Source of the DNA: a virus
Reading direction: 5' to 3' (one strand)
DNA: 42,350 nt
IMG/VR virus record: IMGVR_UViG_3300007538_000052
Location: 1 to 42,350 of that record
In this document: one piece after another, positions 18,001 through 30,400 of the stretch
Layout of the letters: each line of letters starts with the position of its first letter
Numbering within the stretch: position 1 is the first letter of the stretch
Notes under the pieces: model-generated
The model's input: only the letters and a program-made list of their open reading frames with translations
Told to the model about the DNA's origin: nothing
The model's database searches: none
Translations under genes and position numbers: made by a program

Positions 18001-18425
18001 TGGTAAGTGATAACATGGTGTTCAATAGTGTTAAATTTAAACCGTTGTTTGGTGACAAAGCAAACACCGCATTGCAAGCCACTATCAAGGTAGTTAAACT
18101 TGAAAACAGTGTGGTCAGCACAAGCGAAATTAAAAGTCGTGTTATCGAAACAATTAACCAATACTTTAATATTGATAACTGGGACTTTGGTGAAACATTC
18201 TATTTTTCCGAACTATCGGCATATATTCATGAACAATTGGGTGGAATCTTGGGCTCTGTGATATTGTTGCCAAAAGATACCTCAAAAGAATTTGGTAATT
18301 TATATGAAATCAAATCTGCGGCTAATGAAATTTTTGTTAGTGCAGCAACCGTAAATGACGTTCAAGTGGTTAATTCACTGACATCCAGTCAGTTAAGATT
18401 GACCAGTAACAGTGGAGTAATTTAA
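15021..18425 (+). CDS. 6: gp6-like baseplate wedge protein
   Basis: 1134 residues, much longer than T4 gp6 (660). The N-terminus has the typical wedge start: FVDYLRQYYPENFNDFVESS, then FVAMLDLMAFMGQSLSFRVD, then RDSVVNLAKLVGYTPKRNQA. The middle carries a J-like wedge core (FGDGVFSEVPVGTFRSYVR and NRMVNGEDYNNFPYAQ). The C-terminus, with FNIDNWDFGETFYFSELSAY and LGGILGSVILLP, matches the ring-forming end of gp6/gpJ family proteins. gp6 dimers form the ring that holds the wedges around the hub. The roughly 450 extra residues lie between the core and the C-terminal domain and are rich in strands, with a DTDNDNVPDDPD segment that may bind calcium. A late promoter lies just upstream. Confidence 0.92.
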   Translation: MATTSRQTTIFGIEDWKRIYQNYREADFQSYNFETLRKTFVDYLRQYYPENFNDFVESSEFVAMLDLMAFMGQSLSFRVDLNSRENFLDTAERRDSVVNLAKLVGYTPKRNQAARGYLKVTAISTTENILDYNRNNLANVTVKWNDRTNNDWQEQFRTILNAIMVNSQSVGKPGNTQDILGIATSEYTINLAPGFLPVIPFTTTVDGVSMPFEVVSGSSVDKTYIYEPQPQPGGDLNILYRNDGLGFGSSNTGYFFYFKQGTLQTREFNLPEKIDNRTVDININGVNNNDIWLYKINPSSGDITETWTQVDNIYTNQNQNSANGRKFFSVDSRNSDQITLNFGDGVFSEVPVGTFRSYVRSSNGLEYVINPNEIQSVSVGLTYVSRKGRLETATFTLGLQENISNSRSREALLDIKRRAPARFYTQNRMVNGEDYNNFPYAQFNTIIKSKAVNRSNIGASRYLDLIDPTGKYSSINTFGDDGMIHRDQTSDTIGFTFVDVNDIENVIRNDVEPQLASRSMLQFYYDNFDRFSLTSAGLFWQFSTSLVNETTGYFKNNIGSPIAIGAALDGAKQYLTPRCLIKFVPPTGQYFDKNNRLQTGSASQPGDKTYIWASIRELLNDGTNAGNGNDSNGVGPVTLNNYVPTGAIASVVIPDFTSDLPTSLEQSMIAQIELYRSFGIGFDNATNSWYLITSSNLNQNGSYAQTYAQDTSGTGLDSSWLAKFTSDGTSYTVTFRGLKYFFSSIVQTRFFYDDNQLIFDPKTGKLINDYIKILRTNNQPDTHIPLAGDIVLDIVGQTVETDGFVNDFNVEVSWSDTDNDNVPDDPDFFDLIVASDVSPTQKLTFFQRTIDFDNLERYVPLAEGTVVSVYPTQDAINLAKYEYSDGQVFYATTEQQFFELSVTAANVRTVTQVTDYIVRTGRGGLIYQYRHNSPDSRRINPGSTNIIDVYLVTSEYYANYQRYIQDTTGTVLEPDVPTIDELTTSYESLNDYKMVSDNMVFNSVKFKPLFGDKANTALQATIKVVKLENSVVSTSEIKSRVIETINQYFNIDNWDFGETFYFSELSAYIHEQLGGILGSVILLPKDTSKEFGNLYEIKSAANEIFVSAATVNDVQVVNSLTSSQLRLTSNSGVI

Positions 18426-18428
18426 TAA

Positions 18429-21400
18429 ATGGCACGCATCAGATCAGTTGACTTTTTGCCTGAAATTTTCAAAACCGATGCAAATCGGGAATTTCTTGGT
18501 GCTACCCTTGATCAGCTAATTCAACAACCAAAGCTAAAACGTACACAAGGTTACGTTGGCCGTAGATTCGGGCCTGGTACTAACTTTAACGATGGTTATG
18601 TTCTAGAACCATCATTACAGCGTGCAAATTATCAATTTGAACCAGCTGTCGCATTCAAAGACAATGATGGAAATGTCACAGATGCAATGACATATGTTGG
18701 CATGCTAGATGCTCTTGATGTTAAAGGAGCAAACACATCTCGTGCAGACAGATTGTTTGCCAGTCAGACGTATAGCTGGGATCCAAATATTGATTTTGAT
18801 AAATTCATCAATTACAGCCAGTATTATTGGATTCCTACCGGCCCAGATGCAGTTGATGTGAATGTTGGAAGTGCTGCATTGATTGATGATTTTGATGTAT
18901 CTGCTACTGAGGAAAGTTATTATGGTATAAGTGGATTGGTTGGTGATAACCCAACTATTACATTGGTCAGAGGTGGGTCATACACATTTAATGTTAATCA
19001 ACCAGGAAATCCATTCTGGATTCAATCAGAATCAGGCACAGATGGCACACTTAACTTTTCGCCTAATTTAAGTAGCCGTGATGTACTAGGCGTAGTCAAT
19101 AACGGTGATGATGTAGGCACAGTTACGTTTAATGTTCCAAAATCAACCGATCAAAATTTTTATTATGGTCTTAATAATATTGGCACAATAGATCTGGCTA
19201 CCATGGACAGATTTGATAGCATTCACAACAGATTGGTTTCTTTGGTAGATAACATTGATGGTATTACTGATCTTGAAGGCAAGACGCTGGTATTTTTGAA
19301 TACGCAGGCAGGTGATCCCGAAGATCTGGGTTGGGTTGATTATACTCCATATGATTCGTCCAGATTTGATCAGGGTGCTCCATATCCTGAAATTGTATTT
19401 GAACCCACCAGATACATTACCGATCAAGATGAGAGGTATGGATTATACAGAATCACTTATGTAGAACTAAACGGCAGTACATTTATAAAACTGGTCAAAA
19501 TTAGTGATATTAATATTAATGATAAGTTTAAGATTGGCAGTGGTGCAGAATACAGCAACGTTCAGTATTATAAAAACGCATCTGGATTCTTTGAAAAAAT
19601 TCCTCAACTAACTGCCCTTGATAACATTTTATACTATCAGGATGGTGTGAATCCTCTGCGTTTCGGTGTTATTCAACTGGTAGATCCAGAATCTGATGCA
19701 GTCATCAATGTCGATGATATTCTTGGAAAACAAACCTATACCAGTCCAAATGGAGTAGTGTTTACCAACGGATTAAAAATAAGATTTGCAAGTGTAACTG
19801 AGCCCAGTTTTTATCAAAACAATGAATACATTGTAGAAGGTGTAGGTCACAGCATTGAATTGATTCCAGTTTCAGAGTTGGTTACCCCGGAAACATTTGT
19901 TAACACAGATTCAGAGTTGTTTGATTTATCACCATTCGATACGCTGGGATTTGATGGCAGTTTTAATTCTCCTTTAGATCCTGATTATCTGACAATCAAA
20001 AGAAACTCAGCAGACTCAAATGCCTGGAGTCGCTACAATCGTTGGTTCCATCGAGATGTAATTCTAGCCACCGCAGAATACAACAACAGTGTCGCAAATT
20101 TTGATAGCGATCTGCAAGCCAAACGCCCCATTATTGAATTTAATGCTGGATTAAGATTGTTTAATCATGGCACACAAGCAAAACAACCTGTGGACATAAT
20201 TGATTTAACACAGGTAGATGCATTATCAAACGTTAACGGAAGTACTGGATATTTTGTTGATGGATATCAATTAATCAATGGTACCAGAATAATTTTTGCC
20301 GCCGACAGTAATGCATCTGTGCGCAATCGAATCTACACTGTACAAATTGTTGATCCTGATGATCTCAGTACAGAATATGGGAATATCATAAACCTGGTTC
20401 CGGCCGACGATACACAAGTTGTTACAGACGACACTGTGCTATGTCTGAGCGGTAATACTTTACAAGGGAAGATGTTCAGGTATACCGGGACTGCGTGGAT
20501 TGAAGCACAACAAAAGACACAGACCAACCAGGCTCCATTGTTTGATGTTTTTGATAGCAATGGGTATAGTTTTGGAGATATGGCAGCCTACCCAAGTAAC
20601 ACATTCACCGGAAGTAAATTATTTTCTTATAAGCAAGGATCAGGCAGAAATGATCCTGTATTAGGTTTTCCTCTAACATATCTAAACATCGACAATCTGG
20701 GTGATATTGTATTTGAAAACAATCAATATTCGGACACGTTCGTGTATGCAAATAATAGTACACGAACTCAAAAACAAGTCAGTGATGGATTTGTAAGAAA
20801 ATATTCATCCAGAACAGAATACGAAAACAAAATTGGTTGGACAACTAGTGTTGACCGTAACTGGCAACGCCAGGTATTCACATTCGAGTATCAGGGTAAA
20901 CCATTGTTGCTGGATATTGCACCCAGAACTGATATCACAGTGCCTGGAATAAAAGTATATGCAAACAACCAGTTCATTGACCCAGACAATTACATAGTCA
21001 CAGTTAATTCACCAGCCACAGTTACATTTAAACCAAATACAGTATCTGCAGGCACAATGGTGCAGGTTAAAATTATTAGCGACGAGGCCAGTGGTATTGG
21101 ATATTACGAAATTCCCAATAGCCTGGAAAGCAATCCGTTCAATGAAAATGCTAACACAATAACTCTGGGAACAGTCAGAAACCATTTCAATCGTTTGGCC
21201 GAAAATATTATTGCATTTGATGGTATTATTAATGGTGCCAATAACTTGCGTGATCTGGGAGACATTAGTCATTATGGAGATATCATTGTCCAACACTCGG
21301 CCCCAGTAACGCCCGCGGCATTTTTCCTGCGCAAAGAAAAGTACGATCTCTTTGGTGCATTACAGTACGTTGGCACACAATACGAAAAAATCAAATACTT

Positions 21401-24400
21401 GATACTGGATTGGGTTAATAACAATGACACCTATGGTATGACTCATGGTGAAATTCTCGATGCCGCACTGACTGAAATTAATTCTGGTAAATCCAATGAT
21501 TCCACATTCTTCTGGAGCGACATGATTCCTACAGGTAGTAACTATGTTGAGACCATTCATCAGATTACACCGATAACGACCGGAACGTTTAATACAAACA
21601 ATGTATATGATTTTACATCAGCCAACCAGCAGGGACTACTGGTTTATCTGAACGACACATTATTACTCAAAGATTATGATTATTCTGTGGAGACTGATGG
21701 TCCCAGAATTACTATTTTAACACAAACACAAACTGGAGATCTTTTAAAAGTCAGAGAATATTCGTCTACATTGGGTAATTTTATTCCTGAAACTCCAACC
21801 AAAATGGGCTTATATCCAAAATATGAACCTAAGATATATGTTGATAACACCTATGTCGAGGATCAGACTGTAATCCAGGGACACGATGGTAGTATATACA
21901 TCGGGTTTAATGACGTACGAGATTATGTACTTTTAGAATTTGAAAAAAGAATATACAATAACATAAAAGTCAATCCAGATATTCCAATCGTACTAAGTGA
22001 TGTATTGCCTGGAAAGTTCAGAAACACAGACTATACTGATGCAGAAATTACTGAAATTCTTTCCGCAGAGTTATTGAACTGGGTAGGTTGGCATAAAATT
22101 GATTACAAGACTCAGAATTATTCTTCTGCTAATGAATGGACCTGGAATTATGGCCGGGCCGGATCTGCACTGGACAATACTCCGCTCAAAGGAAACTGGA
22201 GAGGAATATATAAAAATTATTATGACACTGATCGCCCACACACCAATCCCTGGGAAATGCTTGGATTTAGTGAACAACCATCATGGTGGGAAACAGAATA
22301 TGGTCCAGCACCATATACTTCAGGAAACCAAATTTTATGGGATGATCTAGAAGCCGGATATATCAGAGGTACTGATACATATGATAGCAGATATGCTCGT
22401 ACTGGTTTATCATCTATCATTCCTGTAGATAGCGAAGGCCAACTAAAAAATCCATTTGAATTTATAGTTGCAAGTTATAACCAGAGTGATTTTAAGAAAA
22501 GCTGGATTGCCGGAGACGTTGGTCCGGCAGAAAATGCATGGAGACGTTCAAGCTCTTGGCCGTTTGCTGTGCAAAAATTGTTTGCTCTAACAAAACCAGC
22601 TGAATATTTTGCACTGGGCATAGACAGAGATTCATACACATATGGCACCACATTAGGTCAATATGCTTACGCTGGACGATACCGATTGGATGTCAGAACC
22701 ATTGATGTTTACAATAATACAACGCCAAAGCACAGTTATATCGACTGGATTGCTGAATATAACCGTAGTACTGGAATACCTGATACCGATGGTTTAAAAA
22801 CTGAAATATCTGAGCTAGATGTCAGACTTGCATATCGCATGGGGGCATTCACAGATAAAAAATATCTTAAAATCTTCACAGACAAGAGCAGCCCAGATAG
22901 TTCTAACACAAGTCTGCTAATACCTGATGAAAGTTATGATCTGTTGCTTTACAAAAATCAGTCGTTTGCTGATATTCAGTTTTCCAGTGTAATGATTCAA
23001 CGCACAGAAAATGGATATGCAGTGTATGGTAATAGTCAGACAGAAGCATATTTCCGTATTCTAGAAAGTTCCACCAGCGGAGACTTTGAAACAATCACAG
23101 TAGGGACAACCAGAATAAGGATCCCAACTAAGTTTACTTCCAGAGTAGTTCGTGTTCCTTATGGATATACATTTGCAAGTATTAACAGTGTTGTTGATTT
23201 CTTAGTGAGTTATGGTGCTTTTCTAGAAGCAGCTGGCATGACATTTGATGATGTTGAAAACAATATTATCCTAACCTGGACGCAAATGTCACAAGAGTTT
23301 GTTTACTGGGCTGACCAGAACTGGGTTGCCGGAAGTTTAATCAACATCAACCCTTCAGCAAGTGTATTAAAACACCAGCGTCCATTATCAGTAGTCGATA
23401 ATTTAAATAATCTGGCAATTAATGAACGTCCGCTTGATCAGAACAGACAGCCATTAAAATCAGATGATTTCTCAGTTGTTCGGTTGGATAATCAATTCAA
23501 ACTGGTCATGTTGGCTGACAAATCATTAAGTTACTTGAGATTGAGAAGCACCAGCTACGAACATCTGTTGATCATGGACAATGTTAGCATCTTTAATGAT
23601 CTGATATATCAGCCAGTAACTGGTCTCAGACAACAACGAATCAAAATTGATGGATTTACCACATTTGAATGGAACGGGCAACTAGATGCTCAAGGATTTA
23701 TTATCAATCAGGATAATGTATCTGATTGGAACGCTAATGTAAATTACAACAAAGGCGACATTGTCAAATATAAAAATTCATATTGGTCGGCATTTGAAAA
23801 ATTACAACCAACAGAAACATTTGAATACGACGACTGGATTAAAGTTGATTATGATTTAATCAACAAAGGAATGCTCCCTAATATCAGCAATAAAGCTGAT
23901 CAAATGACAAAATACTATAATAACACAACTGCTAACCTGGAAAGCGATGTTGATTTGCTTGCATTTGGAATTACCGGATTCCGCCCCCGAGATTATTTGG
24001 AAAGTCTTAACATTAGTGATTTAAGTCAAATCAACATATATGGCGATCTTGTCAATCATAAAGGAACACCATCGAGCGTTAAATTATTTCAAGGTGTAAC
24101 TTTTGATAAAGATCTGGCCGAATATAACATTTATGAAAACTGGGCTATCAAGCGTGCAACTTATGGTGCAAATGATAACAAGCGATTTGTGGAATTTTCA
24201 TTAGATGAGCAACTAATTAAAACCAATCCTAGTATTATTGAAGTCAATACATTAGGTGTAGATACTGTTGCAGATCAATTGGTTCAGATCGATAATATCT
24301 ATAAACAAAGCAACAAAAATACAACCACAAACATTTTTCCAGAATTAACAGAAGTTATAACCGACGTTTCATTTCCTAGTGCAGGATATGTCAACAGTGA

Positions 24401-27400
24401 TGATATAGATGTTTCAATTTTTAATCTTGATGATTTAACATCCTTAACAGAACAATTAGACAAAGTTCGCGATGGCGCATATGTGTGGGTTGTTAAATCT
24501 AACAAATATAATTGGGATGTTTATCGTTGTAGCTTATTAAGATCACAATCAATGTTTGTGTATCCCGATGAGCCAACAACAATTGACTATCGAGTTCGTG
24601 AAGACAATCCAAAACTTGTGTCAGTGATCGATAACCTTAATGGAACACTGACACTGGAATTTGATTTGACTGTTGATTTACATAGAGATGAACTAATAAT
24701 TATCAAATATTTTGACGATACGGTCAATGGCGCCCATCAAATTCTAACAATCGAAGACACAAAATCGGTTACTGTGGCTGGGTCACTTGCAGGAAGCACA
24801 TCAGTTGCAACAGGAAATGGGATTGTATTCAAACTTACTACAGCCAGAGTCGATCAAGCAAGTGATATTGCAAACACAGAATATAATAGTAATTTAATCC
24901 AGGGCGATAAAGTTTGGGTTGATGCTGACATAAACGGCAAATGGAAAGTGTATGAGAAAAAGGTACCGTTTAGTTTAGAACAAAATACTACTGCGCCTGG
25001 TGCTACTGATAGTTACAATTTTGGAATAAGTCTAGCGCAAGCACTTGATGGTTATGGTGCTATAATTGGTGCTACTAATTATACCGACAGACAGAATGCC
25101 AGCGGCGGTGTCTATTGTTACAACAAAGACGCCAACACATATGTATTTGATAGTGTGTTGACCCTGGATTCGAACAAAGCACAGGGTTATGGAAACGCTG
25201 TGGCAATTTCTAAAAACTGGGGTGTAGCTGGCGCCAGCTTGAGTATCAGTGGCCAAGGTTTGGCTACTGTAATTTATAGAAATCCAAGCCAGGACATTTT
25301 CCAAAATTGGCAGTACTTGACACTTCCGGTATCAGATCAAGGCGACCAATCTCAAGAGTTTGGTGCGGCTGTGGCAATCAGCGAGGATGAAAACTGGATA
25401 TATGTAAGTGCTACTGGCATCGAAAGTGTGTATGCATATGAAAAGATTGTATATCAAAATCAAACAGCCACATTTATAGCAGACGGTCAGACCACACAAT
25501 ACGATCTGTCAACTGATCTAAAAATCAATGCTGCAGAACAATTAACAGTTTCGTTCAACGACGTTGTTCAGAGCAGTACCGGTTATTATTTGTCTGGCAC
25601 AACGTTAATTTTTTATGGTGCACCAGCATCAGGAACACAAATTAGCGTAACCAGAAAAAACACAACAACACCGTCTGGTGATGGATCAACACTTACATTT
25701 GATATAACTGAACTATATACAGCCACAACCATTGATTCATTTAGTGTAGATATTAATGGTGTTCTTTTACGTCCATATTACGATTATACATTTAACGATT
25801 CCACAAAAGAAATAACGTTTACAGTTGCCCCATCTTCTGGTACAATAATATCAATCAGAGCACAGGATTATTTCAGATATGTTGGTAAAATTTCTAGATC
25901 GTCCAACGAAGATTTTGGTAGATCAGTCAAGACTACTAGTGATGGACAGCAAGTAATAATTGGTGCACCTGATGCAACAAACATTGTTGATGGCGAAATA
26001 CAAAGTTTCGCAGGAAAAACCTATGTATACGAACGCATAGTGGAACGATTTGTTGTAACTAACAAAAATACATTGAGATATCCAACCAGAAGATCAATCG
26101 ATGCAGTTAACGCAGTTAGAATCAACAGAGTAAAACAAATTAATTCGATCAACAATGTTGATTCAAATTATAGTATTGATATTGGTTCAAACAGTATTAC
26201 CGTTGATGCAAGCACAGTATTAAATACAGGCGATTTGATTGATATTGATGTTAATCAATTTCAGTTAGTACAGACGCTAACGGCAGAAAAATCCAACCAG
26301 AGTGCTTATTTCGGCTCAGCACTTGGTGTTTGCAGAACTGATTGTTCTGTGTATGTGAGCTCACCAAAAGATAATACCTTGCTTCCTGAAGCAGGCAGTG
26401 TTGCCAGATTTGTTAGCAGAACCAGAGTGTTTGGATATATTGATAGTACCGTTGTCAATCCATCAGTGACTGTTGGTGAAACTATTAGAATTGACAATAT
26501 TGATGTACAATTTACTGGAACATCATTAAATCAAATAGTATCTGATATCAATTCAGCAGTTATTCCAAATGTTCAGGCATCTATTGTCGATAATAAGCTC
26601 AGAATTAGTAACATTAATATCAATGAATCACCGCTGCTTTCTAAAATGACAGTGATGCCAGGTCAGGGCACTGCATTTGAAACACTGGGGTTACAACCAT
26701 ATGAATTAACACAAACAATTGTGAGTCCAAGACCAGAAGAATACAGTGAGTTCGGCTCAAGTATTCATGTTGATTATAGTGCAACCAATCTAGTTGTTGG
26801 TGCTAAAAAATCCAGTGCGTTTATTCCAATTGTGTTTGATTCATCCAATACAACGTTTGATAGCAACACCACTAACTTATCAGATGTTGTGCCTGACAGT
26901 GGTGCGGTGTTTACGTTCGATCTGCTACCTAGCTCAAATTATAATGTACCTGGAAAATTTGTGTTTGGCCAACAGATCTTCAGCCCAGATGTCAAAGAAT
27001 TGGATGGATTTGGAACGGCTGTTGATTTTACTGATAATCTTCTTTTGGTTACCAGCCCAGGTTACGATACCGCACTGACTAACATTGGCAGACTAACAAT
27101 TTTTGCAAGTTCAACCGGATCTGCTGCATGGCAACCAATTCAGGAACAGCCAACAAAAGTTGATCATCGTTTAATTGATGCTGTTTACATTTATGATGCA
27201 AACACACAAGCAGTCAAAGCATATCTGGACTTTATTGACCCAGTAAATGGAAAAATTCTGGGTGCTGCACAACAAAATATTGATATTATTGGTGCAGTGG
27301 ACCCAGCATCATATAGTGTTAATAACAATGGAACATATTGGGCAGCCAGTCAAACTGGAACAATCTGGTGGGATACCACTAATGCAAGGTTTGTGAATTA

Positions 27401-30400
27401 CAATCAACAAGATTTAGTTTATAGTTCTAAAAACTGGGGTACACTAGCAGATGGTAGTAGTGTTGATGTTTATGAATGGATTGAAAGCTCAGTACCGCCG
27501 GCACAATACACCGGTACAGGAACAGTTAAAGACATCAATCAATACACAGTTATCAGTGGACTGGATCAGACCAGAACAATCACCACACGATATTATTTCT
27601 GGGTCAAAGATTACACCACAGTTAACAGAAAGCTAGGAAAAACACTGAGTGCTACTGCAATTGCATCTTATATCCAAAATCCACAAAGTTCAGGAATCCC
27701 ATATGCAGCAATGATGAGAAAAAATGTTGTTGCTCTGTATAATGTTAATGAATATGTGGATGAGTCCAATAGTATTTTGCATATTGAGTACAATCAAAAT
27801 TTTAATGAAAACAAAGTATTTGTTGAGTATGATTTAATCAGAGAACAGAGACCAAAAGATTTCTTGTCTGATAGCATATATCGAAAACTTCAAGACAGTT
27901 TTTGTGGCACAGACACACTTGGTAACAAAGTGCCGGACATTGGATTATCACCTGACGATAGATATGGTGTTGAATTCAGACCCAGAAGAAGTCTGTTTGT
28001 TGATCGGTTAGCAGCATTAAAAATTTACATCACGAATGCAAATCTGTTGCTCGCGCAACAACCATATGCTGAGTTAACTGCGTTTAATATTTTAAGTAGC
28101 AAAGATCCTATTCCGTCCAGTTCTTCCGGAGCATATGACGACCGTGTTGCTGATCTTTCAGAATTAAGCTATCAAAATTTACAATTGGTTGGCTCTGGGT
28201 ACAGGATATTGGTTGAATCTGACAGTAGCAACAATGGATTATGGACCATATATCAGGTGCAAGCTGATCTGTCTTTGATGTTAATCAGAGTGCAAAATTA
28301 TAACACAACCAAGTACTGGGATTATACTGATTGGTATGCAGATGGATACAATAGCTTATCCAAACCATCAAGAATTGTCAGCACATATAGTGAGCTTCTT
28401 GCGTTAACAGTGCCTGATGACACGCTAGTAAAAGTTAATGTTAACAGTACCGGCAATTGGGAACTCTACAATTATAATAGCACAAGTGGTTGGACCAGAG
28501 TGGGCACTCAACGAGGCACAATCCGGTTAAGTGACGCACTGTGGGATTATGCAAACACAGGATTTTATGGGTTTGATGTTGAGATCTTTGATGCACAATA
28601 TTTTGATCAAGAACCAGTTATAGAAACTCGACAAATAATCAAAGCAATTAATGAAGAGCTATTTGTTGGGAATTCCATTGCGCAAAGAAATCAACTTTTG
28701 GTCATGATGTTTAATTATATCTTATCTGAACAAGGATCTATTGATTGGTTGTTTAAGACTAGTTTAATCGACGTCGAACACAAAGTCAGAAATCTTGAAA
28801 AGTACAATGTTTACAGAAAAGACAACCAAACATTTGTGCAAAACTATATTGAAGAGGCTAAACCATATCACGTTAAGATTAAAGACTTCTTATTAAAATA
28901 TGAAGGTATTGACTTATATGATGGCAGCGCAACTGATTTTGATAATCCTGCGGCGTATGATTCGGTTTATGAAAAATATGTAAGTCCAATTCTAGATGAT
29001 GGGTTTGCTGCTCTGGAAACAGATCCAAGCAATCGTTTATCCACTGATAGTGTATGGGATACCATACCTTGGTCAGACTGGTATGATAATCATCTGCTCG
29101 CAGTAGATGAAATCGTTATAACCAATGCTGGATCTGGATATACAGTACCACCCACCGTTAACATTATTGGAGATGCCACGCAGCCAGCACAAGCAGTTGC
29201 GCTGATTAATTCTGTAGGACAGGTTACTGAAATTCAAATTTCAACCGCAGGATATGGATACAGAACAACCCCGATCATAGAAATCACTGGTGGAAATGGC
29301 ACTGGCGCACGTACTACCGTGTACATGAAAAACGATCTGGTCAGAAACATCAAGACTACAATCAAGTATGATCGCTATGAATATCAGAGCCAGATAGTGG
29401 ATTGGACGCCAGATACGGTTTACAATGAAGATCAATTGGTGCGCTATAACGACCGTGTGTATCGCGTAAGTTTAGCAGATGGTAGCTCAATTCAGGAATC
29501 AACATTTGATCCAGAAAATTATGAACTGGTAAATGCATCCACACTGAGCGGTGTTGATCGTACTACCGGTTTTTATGTTGCTGATGTAAACAATCCTGGA
29601 TTGGATTTGGCTTTGCTGATCGATGGAATCGATTATCCAGGTGTACAAGTACAAAGCACAAACTTTAGTGATAACACTGGTTATGATATTGGAAATTTTG
29701 ATATTACACCATTTGATAATATTGACTATGGTCCTGAAGGATTACCCACATATAGTGATGCCATATTAGACACAGAATACAGCAGTTTGTTTACAGATAT
29801 CTACATCGGAACACGTGCTGAAGACATCAATGTAGATGGTGGGGCATTTATTGATGAATATAGTTCACATGCTCCAGAAGAATTAGTACCTGGCGCAATA
29901 TTTGATACACTTGATATGACAGTCAGAACCAGACCTGGGCATGATTATACTGGCAATGGGCATGCGTCACAGATCAAAGGCATATCATATGTTTATGATG
30001 GCGGAGATACCTTTAGTTTTGCTGGAATTGTTGAACATCCTGTGGAATTGGTGGTATTCAATGGTACCACTGGTGATAGGTTGTATAATAACAGAAATTA
30101 TACCATCAACTGGGTAAACATAACAATCACAGTAACTTCTGGTGTATCGTCCGGCCAAGTAGTAAAGATTTATGTTTATGAGATTGGCGGCGGACATCAG
30201 ATATTCAGAAAAAATTATATCGGCGATAAGATTGGAAATCGAATAACTGTGCCAGTGGATGTTAACGACATTGATCAGGCATTGATCCTGATAAATGGTA
30301 TTGAAACCACCGCATATAGCTATTCTGAAACCGTGGTTGGCGAAACTGAATTTATTTTCAGCACAACATACACTGGCAATGATTTCATAGTTGTAACTTT

